A stretch of 44,173 nucleotides of DNA from Verrucomicrobiota bacterium (GTDB taxonomy: Bacteria; Verrucomicrobiota; Verrucomicrobiia; Chthoniobacterales; UBA10450), in the NCBI GenBank assembly GCA_003218885.1, contig QHOV01000079.1, positions 1 through 44,173 on the forward strand, read 5' to 3'. Below are positions 1 through 7,682 of the stretch, one piece after another; position 1 is the stretch's first letter, and every line of letters starts with the position of its first letter. The notes below the pieces were generated by a model. It saw only the letters and a program-made list of their open reading frames with translations. It was not told the DNA's origin and did no database searches. A program made the translations under genes and the position numbers.

Positions 1-69
1 GTCGCAATAAGCAAAGGTCGTTCCATTGTATTCATCTCGGCTTACAGATGCCCCTCCATAGCGATCTGT

Positions 70-1107
70 TCAATCATTTAGTCGCGCAATATCGGCAAGC
101 AGACTTGAGATATCCTCCCCGGTCGTGGACCACGAACACATCAGACGATAAACATCGGGCTCAATAAATTGATAGAAACGCCAGCCTCGAGCGTGGAGAC
201 CGCTGGCGAGTCGCTCATTCATCGACACAAATACTGCGTTTGCCTCGACTGGAAATGCGCTCTTGATTCCTGCCTCCTTTCGCAAGCGGCTCGCAAGAGA
301 GCGCGCCGCCCGGTTGGCATGCTGCGCGTTCCGTAGCCAGGTGTCTCCGGTCAAAAGCCCCAGCCACTGCGCAGCGAGAAAACGCATCTTCGATCCGAGC
401 TGCCCGGCTTGTTTCGCTCTGTAATCAAATTCGCGTGAGATCTTCTTATCGAAAAAAATCACCAGTTCGCTGCCAGCCGCTCCATTTTTTGTACCGCCAA
501 AACAGAGAACGTCAACCCCAGCTTCCCATGTGATCGCTTTGGGCGCGCAGTTAAGCGACGCGATTGCATTGGCGAAACGCGCGCCGTCCATGTGAAGAAA
601 CAGCTGGTGCCTGCGCGCCAGGTCGGCGACCGCCGCAATTTCGTCGCGGCTGTAAACCGTTCCAAACTCTGTCGCTTGTGCAATGCTGATCGCGCCCGGC
701 TTATGCGAATGCAACTCGTTCTGGCGGGCCAGCAGCGCTTTCACTTGGCCGACGTCGACCTTCCCATCCGCGCCGCCGACCAAAAGGAGTTTCGATCCTC
801 CGGTGAAAAATTCAGGCGCACCGCATTCGTCGGTCTGAATGTGAGAATGCTGGTGGCAGATCACGCTCTGGAACGACTTGCACAACTGCGCGAGCGCCAG
901 CGCGTTCGCTGCCGTGCCGGTGAAAACAAAATAAACATCGCAGTCGGTCTCGAAGATTTCGCGGACCCGATCGCACGCGCGCGCAGTCCACCTGTCCTCG
1001 CCATAGGATGGCACGTAATAGGCATTGGCTTTCTGCAATGCGATCCAAGCCTCCAGGCAAATCGGTGCGACGTTATCGCTCGAAAATTCATGGCGCTCTA
1101 CGATCAT
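70..1107 (-). CDS. ltaE: Low-specificity threonine aldolase-like PLP enzyme
   Basis: This 345-residue protein is a fold-type I PLP enzyme of the beta-eliminating lyase / threonine aldolase family, which cleaves L-threonine or allo-threonine to glycine and acetaldehyde in the cytosol. Seen: an N-terminal FSSDN segment typical of the family, the HMDGARFANAI motif that carries the PLP-binding aspartate, and DVLCFGGTKNG with the Schiff-base lysine. The length matches the family. The ATG at 1107 is preceded by a purine-rich AGGCGAG. It is divergent from the proline dehydrogenase gene across 260 bp in which I see no gene or clear repeat. The family call is firm; substrate preference (threonine or a related beta-hydroxy amino acid) cannot be read from sequence. 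Confidence 0.88.
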   Translation of the reverse strand: MIVERHEFSSDNVAPICLEAWIALQKANAYYVPSYGEDRWTARACDRVREIFETDCDVYFVFTGTAANALALAQLCKSFQSVICHQHSHIQTDECGAPEFFTGGSKLLLVGGADGKVDVGQVKALLARQNELHSHKPGAISIAQATEFGTVYSRDEIAAVADLARRHQLFLHMDGARFANAIASLNCAPKAITWEAGVDVLCFGGTKNGAAGSELVIFFDKKISREFDYRAKQAGQLGSKMRFLAAQWLGLLTGDTWLRNAQHANRAARSLASRLRKEAGIKSAFPVEANAVFVSMNERLASGLHARGWRFYQFIEPDVYRLMCSWSTTGEDISSLLADIARLND

Positions 1108-1367
1108 CTCGCCTGTTTGCTACCCGAGTTTTTGCGCCAGATCAATCAGCACAATAGAGATTACCTGACAGACCCGAGCCCTGGGCCTCTGGTATCTGCC
1201 AGGCAAATCCCTTCCACTTGTTCCTCGAAATTGCGTGCAACAGTTTCACTTTTTGTTTCGGACAAAGGCCGCCAAGTGAGCGTGTCTGCGAGCAAAATTA
1301 TTTTATCCGCGGGGAAGACGGCGTGGTTCGGTTTTGCCTAACGCACACGGGCAGACTAATTTCATAA

Positions 1368-2870
1368 ATGACGGCGCTCCAACGCGAAATTGAGCGGCGC
1401 GGCAGGCGCATCTTCGAGCTGGTCGATAAACATCCCGAGCCACTTTTCAGCAAGGCCGGATTTTATCAGCGTTTAATGGCGCTCTCAATGCGAGACGAGC
1501 GGTTCAAGGCGCAACTGTTTCGCTTCGTCGATGTCCTGCCCTCGCTGCGTCGTTCAAGTGAAATTGTTGAGCATCTCGACGAGTACTTCTCCGATGACGG
1601 CTTTGGCCCGCTGGTCGGCGTTGGCGTTCGGCTGGCGCGCATCGTTCCATGGGTAAGCGGGCGGATCCTGCGCTGGAATGTTTCTGGAATGGCGCGCCAG
1701 TTTATTGCCGGAAGAAATCCAGACGACGTAATGGCGACGTTGCGCAAGCGCCACGCGCAGAAAATTGGGTTTACCGTCGATCTGTTGGGAGAAGGCGTCG
1801 TCAGCGAAGCGCAGGCGGATGAATACGCGGCGCGTTACTTGGATTTACTGGAGAAACTCGCGCGCGAAACGAAAGGCTGGAGCGATCCGCTGGGCAAGAA
1901 TTCGGAGCTTTTTCCGGTTGTAAATCTGTCGGTCAAAATTTCTGCGCTCTATTCGCAAATCAGTCCGGCCGATCCAGCCGATGCAATTGCCCATCTCGCG
2001 CCCAAGTTGCGACCGCTCCTGCGCCGCGCGCGAGAGCTCGGGGCTTTTATCAATTTCGACATGGAGAGTTACGCGCACAAAAACATCACTCTTGAACTGT
2101 TCAAAACGATTTTCACCGAGGAGGAGTTCAAAGATTGGCCGCATGCCGGAATCGTCATCCAGGCGTATTTGCGAGATTCAGAAGCCGATTTGCGCGGCCT
2201 GGTCGAATGGGGTCGAGCCCGCGGCACGCGGTTCGCACTCCGCCTGGTGAAAGGCGCATACTGGGATTACGAAACGACGAAATCGCGTCAGAACGGCTGG
2301 GATTGTCCGGTTTATTTTCAGAAGCCCGAGAGCGACGCGAATTTCGAGGCGCTCACGCGCGTGCTTTTCGAAAATGAATCCATCGTTACCGCTGCGTTCG
2401 GATCGCACAACGTTCGCAGCATCGCGCACACACAGGCGCTCGCGGACGAGCTCGGGATCGATCGCAGCCGCTTTGAGTTTCAACTGCTCTACGGAATGGC
2501 CGGGCCGATCAAGCGAGCTCTGGTGGAAATGGGTTATCGCGTCCGCGAATATTGCCCGGTCGGCGAGCTGCTTCCCGGCATGGCTTATCTTGTTCGACGC
2601 CTGCTCGAGAACACGTCGAATGAAGGATTTCTGCGTGCAAAATTTGCTGAGAACCTTTCAGCGGAGGAATTGCTCCGCGAACCCAGAGAGTTGGTAAAAC
2701 CAGACGGAGCGAGCCCACCGGATTCAGCAAGTGTGGTTAGAAAGCAGGCTCAACCTCGTACAAAGATGGCCAGGACAAAATGCAGAGCGCACTGCGCGAA
2801 GTGCGCAAGCGCTTTGGCGAAAAGTATCCACTCGTCATCGGCGGCGAAAAAGTCTGGACGGATGAGCTAA
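1368..2870 (+). CDS. putA: Proline dehydrogenase (PutA N-terminal part)
   Basis: FAD-dependent proline dehydrogenase oxidises proline to pyrroline-5-carboxylate, the first step of proline catabolism. Seen: an N-terminal helical segment like that of PutA proteins, the barrel motif RLVKGAYWDYE, and the conserved C-terminal YCPVGELLPGMAYLVRRLLEN flavin-site helix (about residues 400-420). About 45 residues after that helix (from roughly 2730) the frame runs out of phase with the downstream dehydrogenase and becomes Lys/Arg/Ala-rich junk, ending at 2870, 91 bp inside the next gene. No DNA-binding domain is present. In many bacteria both activities lie on one PutA chain, and here the chain seems broken in the linker. 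The domain call is firm; whether the true product ends at 2870 or is a fusion is uncertain. Confidence 0.88.
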   Translation: MTALQREIERRGRRIFELVDKHPEPLFSKAGFYQRLMALSMRDERFKAQLFRFVDVLPSLRRSSEIVEHLDEYFSDDGFGPLVGVGVRLARIVPWVSGRILRWNVSGMARQFIAGRNPDDVMATLRKRHAQKIGFTVDLLGEGVVSEAQADEYAARYLDLLEKLARETKGWSDPLGKNSELFPVVNLSVKISALYSQISPADPADAIAHLAPKLRPLLRRARELGAFINFDMESYAHKNITLELFKTIFTEEEFKDWPHAGIVIQAYLRDSEADLRGLVEWGRARGTRFALRLVKGAYWDYETTKSRQNGWDCPVYFQKPESDANFEALTRVLFENESIVTAAFGSHNVRSIAHTQALADELGIDRSRFEFQLLYGMAGPIKRALVEMGYRVREYCPVGELLPGMAYLVRRLLENTSNEGFLRAKFAENLSAEELLREPRELVKPDGASPPDSASVVRKQAQPRTKMARTKCRAHCAKCASALAKSIHSSSAAKKSGRMS

Positions 2871-4333
2871 CGCCTTCCGTGAACCCGAGCGCTCCGGACG
2901 AAATTGTCGGTTACGGATCAGAAGCGGGGATTCCAGAAGCCGAACATGTCGTCAAAGCTGCCCGCGCGGCATTTGGCAAATGGAGCCTGACGCCGTTTGA
3001 AGAACGAGCGTGCCTGCTGGAGCGCGCTGCGGACATCCTGGAGCGCCGGCGCTTTGAACTCTCAGCAGTTGAAGTCTTTGAAGTAGGCAAACCGTGGAAC
3101 GAAGCGGACGCAGACATCCGCGAGGCAATCGATTTTTGCCGGTTCTACGCGCAGCAGATGCGACGCTTGGGACCTCCCAAGCTCACGCAGCAGGTTCCCG
3201 GTGAAGAAAGTTATCACCATTACTGGCCGCGCGGCGTCGCGTTCGTGATTGCGCCTTGGAATTTTCCCATGGCCATTCTTTGCGGAATGGCGTCGGCCGC
3301 AGTCGTAACAGGTAACACCGTGATCATGAAACCATCCGAGCAATCGATCATCTGCGGCGCGATGCTCATGCAAGTCTTCGAAGAGGCGGGAGTTCCGCCA
3401 GGTGTTTTAAATTTTCTCTCCGGACGCGGCTCCGTTATCGGCGTGCATTTGGTCGATCATAAAGATGTCGATCTTATCGCGTTCACTGGTTCGCGTGAAG
3501 TTGGGTTAAGAATCTGGCAATCGGCAGGTGTGACACGGCCCGGTCAGCGCCAGCTCAAACATGTGATTTGCGAAATGGGCGGCAAAAACGCAATGATCGT
3601 CGATGCCGATGCCGATCTCGGCGAAGCAATCGGCTATTCCATCTATTCCGCATTCGGTTATCAGGGGCAGAAATGTTCAGCGCTCTCGCGTCTGATTCTT
3701 CTGGAGGAAAATTACGACCGCGTGATGGAGCGTTTGATCCCGGCCGCAGCCAGTCTGCGCGTCGGCAATCCTGAAGAACCGGGGATCATGGTCGGTCCCG
3801 TGATCGATGAAGCCGCTTACCGGCGCATTCTGGATTACATTGAGATCGGTAAAAAGGAGGCGACGCTTGCTTATCAGGCAAAGGAAGTCCCGCCGCACGG
3901 TTATTTCATCCCGCCCACGATTTTTACTGACGTGAAACCAAACATGCGCATCGCGCGCGAAGAAATTTTCGGCCCGGTGCTGAGCGTGTTAAAAGTGCGC
4001 GATCTGGACGAAGCGCTCGAAGTCGCCAACGGCACCTATTATGCATTGACGCGCGGACTTTTCTCGCACAGTCCGGACAATATCGAGCGGGTCAAAGCGC
4101 AACTGGAGGCGGGAAATGTTTATATCAATCGCTCATGCACGGGCGCGATTGTCGGACGTCACCCCTTTGGTGGATTCAAAATGAGTGGCGGCGGCACCAA
4201 GGCCGGTGGCGAAGATTATCTCCTACAGTTCCTAATCCCGCGCGTGGTGACCGAAAACACGAGTCGGCTCGGCCTTGTTCCGGAAGAAACGCCGGAATAT
4301 CGCGACGAGTTTCTCTGGCCGAAACACCAATAA
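2780..4333 (+). CDS. L-glutamate gamma-semialdehyde (P5C) dehydrogenase
   Basis: NAD-dependent aldehyde dehydrogenase that completes proline oxidation to glutamate. Seen: Rossmann segment APWNFPMAI (159-167), KPSEQS (184-189), FTGSREVG (235-242), catalytic Glu265 in VICEMGGKN, catalytic Cys299 in GYQGQKCSA, and EEIFGPVLSV near the C terminus. The 517 residues match stand-alone P5CDH or the C-terminal PutA module. The ATG at 2780 has a weak AGGA four bases upstream, but the same frame stays open upstream to a TAG at 2738, and the residues encoded there look like a PutA linker. It overlaps the proline dehydrogenase frame by 91 bp, so either translational coupling or a frameshifted fused putA fits. 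It is convergent with the small gene at 4365. Confidence 0.92.
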   Translation: MQSALREVRKRFGEKYPLVIGGEKVWTDELTPSVNPSAPDEIVGYGSEAGIPEAEHVVKAARAAFGKWSLTPFEERACLLERAADILERRRFELSAVEVFEVGKPWNEADADIREAIDFCRFYAQQMRRLGPPKLTQQVPGEESYHHYWPRGVAFVIAPWNFPMAILCGMASAAVVTGNTVIMKPSEQSIICGAMLMQVFEEAGVPPGVLNFLSGRGSVIGVHLVDHKDVDLIAFTGSREVGLRIWQSAGVTRPGQRQLKHVICEMGGKNAMIVDADADLGEAIGYSIYSAFGYQGQKCSALSRLILLEENYDRVMERLIPAAASLRVGNPEEPGIMVGPVIDEAAYRRILDYIEIGKKEATLAYQAKEVPPHGYFIPPTIFTDVKPNMRIAREEIFGPVLSVLKVRDLDEALEVANGTYYALTRGLFSHSPDNIERVKAQLEAGNVYINRSCTGAIVGRHPFGGFKMSGGGTKAGGEDYLLQFLIPRVVTENTSRLGLVPEETPEYRDEFLWPKHQ

Positions 4334-4364
4334 GCGTGTCGCAGCTGTAGGTGCAGACAGCGAA

Positions 4365-4655
4365 TTAAGGGCGGCCTTTGCTCAACAACTTCACCACCGT
4401 TACAACCATGTAGAGCACCGGCCACGCCGAGGTCAGAACAATCAACGCAAACACCGCCATCTCCTTCGCCCGTTCGCGCGCCGCTTCGATCCGATATTCG
4501 CGTCCTAGATTGTAAAAATTCCTAAATCCCGATCTGTCCTCTCCATCGTAAGACCAGAAATTCCCGCCATGCCAGTGACCGAAACCGGAATGGAAAAAGT
4601 AGTCCGTCTGCGGGAATTGCCCCTTCCCGCCCGTGGAAGGACTCCTCGGTTTCAT
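4365..4655 (-). CDS. Small membrane protein of unknown function
   Basis: I do not recognise this 96-residue protein. The N-terminal half is polar and rich in Gly, Phe, Tyr and Trp (for example HSGFGHWHGGNFWSYDG at about 22-38), followed by a charged amphipathic stretch, then one strong hydrophobic helix (about residues 66-90) and a short basic tail. This predicts a single-pass, tail-anchored inner-membrane protein. A GAGAGG sits two bases before the ATG at 4655, which is closer than usual. It is divergent from the acyltransferase gene and convergent with P5C dehydrogenase. No longer competing frame exists on either strand, which supports a real gene. Confidence 0.6.
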   Translation of the reverse strand: MKPRSPSTGGKGQFPQTDYFFHSGFGHWHGGNFWSYDGEDRSGFRNFYNLGREYRIEAARERAKEMAVFALIVLTSAWPVLYMVVTVVKLLSKGRP

Positions 4656-4770
4656 AGCCTCTCACCCACTATTCGAATGGGAACTGGCAACTATGATACC
4701 ACGTAAAGAAAAGGAAGCAGCCTGAAAAAATAGCTTTCCGATCACACGAAAGCAGCGAAACACTCAAAAG

Positions 4771-6504
4771 GTGGAAATCAAAACAGCATTTTATCGAGCT
4801 GGAAAACTGTTGGTGAAACTGCTGTTTGGCTGCGTCGTACGTGTTCGTGTCATCGGACGCGAGAACGCAAATCGGGGCGGCGGATTTTTGCTGGCGGCAA
4901 ATCACATTAGTCATTTCGATCCTTTTCTCATATCCGTAGCAGTGCGGCGGAAAATCGATTGGATGACGATGGCGGAATTCTTTCGCCCTCCGGTGCTGGG
5001 ATTTCTTTTGCGTGCGATCGATGCATTCCCGGCGGAGCGGGATCGCGCTGAACCGAGAACGATTCGCACCGCAATCGAACGGCTGAAGAGCGGACATGTC
5101 GTTGGACTATTTCCAGAGGGCGGCATTCGTGATGGAACGCGTTCGCTACTGGAAGGCGCGCCGCTCCGGCCCGGTACAACGACACTTGCGCAGATCGCTG
5201 GCGTTCCGGTTTTGCCGTGCGTGATCCTGGGGAGCGATCGTCTCTACTCAAAAGGACAGTGGCTGCCTTTTCGGCGCACGCCGATTTGGATCGCCTTTGG
5301 GCATCCAATTTCACATTTTCCAGAGCTGCAAAAATCTCTCTCGCGCGCGCGGATCGAATCCGAATTGACGGCCGCATTCAAAAATCTCTACGCAGAATTA
5401 CGCGAAAAATTTCGCCTCACAGCTGATGATCTGCCGCATCCGCCACGGGAACGAATGAGCCGATGTAGGGCAAGCGCACCGCTTGCCGCACACCCAAACG
5501 GCAACCGAAGCGGTTGCCCTGCAATTTCCAGCGCTCGGTTGCAGCGTCTTGCTTCAGGCACAATCGATTCACTTATCTGTAGATCGCTTAATTTGCTTCA
5601 TACTCGGCATCGGCTGAATGGTCGCGGCCGCGAGGAAATGGTGCGTTACGTAGCAGAATGCGAGCGACTCGCCCCGCAGGAATATTACGCCGCGCCGTAC
5701 GAACCGGATCTTGCGAAGACGCTTGTAAACGGACACGCGACGATGGCGTGGAACAGCCCGATTAGGACACATTTTGCAGTAAACAACATCGCTCACGCGG
5801 AGTTCTTCCAGTGCGCACAAGGCATCCGCGCGCCCACGGTGTTGCTACTGCACGCGCTCATGTCTACCAGTCGCGCCGGGCATCGCCGTTGCGCAGAACG
5901 CTTCAACGAACTTGGTTGGAACGCTTGTTTCCTTCACCTCCCTTATCACTTTTCGCGGGTCCCGCGTGGTTATTGGAATGGCGAACTTGCGATCACCTGC
6001 GATCTCATTCGCAATGCAGAAGGATTGCGCCAGGGGGTAATGGAATTGCGGCAGTTGATGAGTGCATTGCGGGAACGCGGCTGCCGCGACTTCGGCGTGC
6101 TCGCCACCAGCTACGGAGGTTGGATCGGCGCGTTACTGACGCTGGTCGAGAGCGATTTCCGCTTTGTGGCGTTGATGTCGCCCATCGTGAACGTCGAGCA
6201 TGCTATCTGGCAAAGCCCGGCTGCGCGTCGTATTCGGCGCGAACTGCTCCAAGCCAATATCGAGCCGTCTCTCGTTGCTCGGCATTTTCATCTGAGCTCA
6301 CCGTTGCACACCCAACCGCTCTGTGATCCAGCTTGTGTTCTATTTGTCACGGGTGAATTCGATTCGATCGCGCCAGCCGGCGAGATCGAAGCGATTCAGC
6401 GGAAATGGCGCGGCTCAGAACTGTTGCGAGTGCAACAGGGACACTTCGGCCATCGCATGACGCGCGAAACAATCGCCCGACTGAAGCAGCGCGGCGATTT
6501 GTAG
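4771..6504 (+). CDS. PlsC-type acyltransferase fused to alpha/beta hydrolase
   Basis: Residues 1-225 form a lysophospholipid acyltransferase (PlsC/LPLAT) domain: NHISHFD at 44-50 is the HX4D catalytic motif and FPEGG at 114-118 binds the acceptor phosphate. Residues about 270-577 form an alpha/beta hydrolase: HAL oxyanion loop, ATSYGG nucleophile elbow (Ser near 446), GEFDS acid and GHFGH histidine. The likely roles are phospholipid acylation plus an esterase or lipase activity; the hydrolase substrate is unknown. The linker (about 232-251) is translated from a 60-bp palindromic element, so the two domains may once have been separate genes joined by it. The start is GTG at 4771 with only a weak purine tract. 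The stop TAG at 6504 lies in a GTAGCTGCAGCC sequence seen near other repeats here. Confidence 0.82.
   Translation: MEIKTAFYRAGKLLVKLLFGCVVRVRVIGRENANRGGGFLLAANHISHFDPFLISVAVRRKIDWMTMAEFFRPPVLGFLLRAIDAFPAERDRAEPRTIRTAIERLKSGHVVGLFPEGGIRDGTRSLLEGAPLRPGTTTLAQIAGVPVLPCVILGSDRLYSKGQWLPFRRTPIWIAFGHPISHFPELQKSLSRARIESELTAAFKNLYAELREKFRLTADDLPHPPRERMSRCRASAPLAAHPNGNRSGCPAISSARLQRLASGTIDSLICRSLNLLHTRHRLNGRGREEMVRYVAECERLAPQEYYAAPYEPDLAKTLVNGHATMAWNSPIRTHFAVNNIAHAEFFQCAQGIRAPTVLLLHALMSTSRAGHRRCAERFNELGWNACFLHLPYHFSRVPRGYWNGELAITCDLIRNAEGLRQGVMELRQLMSALRERGCRDFGVLATSYGGWIGALLTLVESDFRFVALMSPIVNVEHAIWQSPAARRIRRELLQANIEPSLVARHFHLSSPLHTQPLCDPACVLFVTGEFDSIAPAGEIEAIQRKWRGSELLRVQQGHFGHRMTRETIARLKQRGDL
5464..5523. 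repeat. Double-hairpin palindromic element inside a coding region
   Basis: Termini TGTAGGG (5464-5470) and CCCTGCA (5517-5523) are near-perfect inverted repeats. Between them lie two hairpins: GGGCAAGC with GCTTGCC, then GGCAACC with GGTTGCC. At 60 bp it is exactly 20 codons and keeps the host reading frame open. It shares its architecture with the elements at 12101, 12856, 19067, 33353, 36874 and 39029. Confidence 0.75.
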
Positions 6505-6575
6505 CTGCAGCCAAGGCGGTCGGCTTCCCCGAAGACGATGCCAAATTTGCTGCGCCCTCGGCGCGTGGCTTAATC

Positions 6576-6596
6576 AACGCGTTCGGAGAACGCGTT
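6576..6596. terminator. Perfect hairpin between convergent genes
   Basis: AACGCGTTC (6576-6584), loop GGA, then GAACGCGTT (6588-6596) form a 9-bp perfect stem. It lies between the stop of the acyltransferase-hydrolase gene (+) and the stop of the SGNH hydrolase gene (-). No T-run follows on either strand, so it could be a rho-independent-like bidirectional terminator without U-tract or another palindromic repeat. Confidence 0.45.
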
Positions 6597-6601
6597 CCAC
6601 C

Positions 6602-7630
6602 TCAGCGTCGCGTTGCGATCCCAAGAAATTCCAGACTTGGTCCAAGATCGGCGAACGCGGCTTCTGCGAGAACATTGTGGCCTTCGACTGAGGCATGCCA
6701 GCCATCGATCGGGTGGAGCAGTTCCGCACGACTCAAATCGGCTGTCGCGAAGGCATCCGAATATCGTACTTGTAGCTTCGCGCCGTCCGTGAATTCGCGG
6801 TGCAGTTCGCTCACCATCTCGCGCAATTCCTCGTTCACCATCCTTGCAAGGCGAATCAGATTGGAGCGGTAAGCTGGCCGGAAGGATGTGAGGTATTTGT
6901 AAGTAGTTTCCAGATGCGGATAGCGAGATGTATCCTGTGTTCGCAGACGCTCTGCAATTTCGCGCCCTTGAAAGTATGACTCGAAATTTATGAGACCATA
7001 CACCACGACCGCGACGGGGTGACCCTGCATGTGCGCGCGGTCAATCAGCCGGCGCACCTGTCGTGCGAAATTCTCTCGGAGGTCCTGGCTTTGTCGTTGT
7101 AAACGGTTTTCCGGTTGCTGCAGTTCGCCACGCGGACTTCGCCACGCCCAATCGACATTGTTGTACCCGATCGATATCAAGATTAAATCGGGAAAACGTC
7201 TCGTCGCCAGCAAGTCGCCAATTTGTTCCGAAAAATTGCGCGTCCGAAGAATTCTTCGAAAAAAATTCTGACGTTGGCCTTCGTGATCGACAAGTGCACC
7301 GATACCCGCGCATTCAATCGCAACAAACGGAGTGAACTCCTCAAGTTTCTTCGAAACGCTTCGAATGCCCGCGGGCGCCGGGTTAGTGTCGAGAAACCAG
7401 TTATTGCCACGGCAAGTGCGCGCGCGCCAAAACGTGCTCCAGATCGACGAGACGTAGACTCCCGTGCAAACGCTGTCGCCGATCATGGCAACGTGCGGCA
7501 ACCGCTCCATCAACTCATCCCACGTAATCTTCCGATTCCGGTAAGCCAGGTAATCGGAGTGAAACCGCGACGATGGTTCAGCTATCCGTCTCAGAACGTC
7601 CGGACTGATCACGCGAACAGGCTTCTTCAC
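6602..7630 (-). CDS. SGNH/GDSL-type hydrolase
   Basis: The protein carries SGNH-hydrolase blocks: MIGDSVCTG (block I, catalytic Ser about residue 53), a GYNNVDW segment in the block III position, and DGWHASVEGHN (block V, catalytic Asp/His). Such enzymes are esterases or acyl/acetyl-ester hydrolases. The open frame extends further upstream to 8047, but that part is an antisense-phase shadow of the neighbouring membrane protein, whose stop is at 7683. No ATG lies between that stop and block I, so I chose GTG at 7630, giving 342 residues; a non-ATG start up to about 7680 is also possible. No clear signal peptide is seen. It is probably co-transcribed with the lipase-maturation-factor-like gene just upstream. 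Confidence 0.75.
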   Translation of the reverse strand: MKKPVRVISPDVLRRIAEPSSRFHSDYLAYRNRKITWDELMERLPHVAMIGDSVCTGVYVSSIWSTFWRARTCRGNNWFLDTNPAPAGIRSVSKKLEEFTPFVAIECAGIGALVDHEGQRQNFFRRILRTRNFSEQIGDLLATRRFPDLILISIGYNNVDWAWRSPRGELQQPENRLQRQSQDLRENFARQVRRLIDRAHMQGHPVAVVVYGLINFESYFQGREIAERLRTQDTSRYPHLETTYKYLTSFRPAYRSNLIRLARMVNEELREMVSELHREFTDGAKLQVRYSDAFATADLSRAELLHPIDGWHASVEGHNVLAEAAFADLGPSLEFLGIATRR

Positions 7631-7682
7631 AAGTTCCGTCAGTTGATCCCGAAACCTTTCGGAGTTGTCATTGTCGATGTTT

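Noticed and set aside
592-1341. A 249-residue plus-strand frame opposite the threonine aldolase gene
   Set aside because: It is antisense to a well-supported PLP enzyme, Arg-rich with no motif, and its end lies in non-coding sequence; treated as a shadow.
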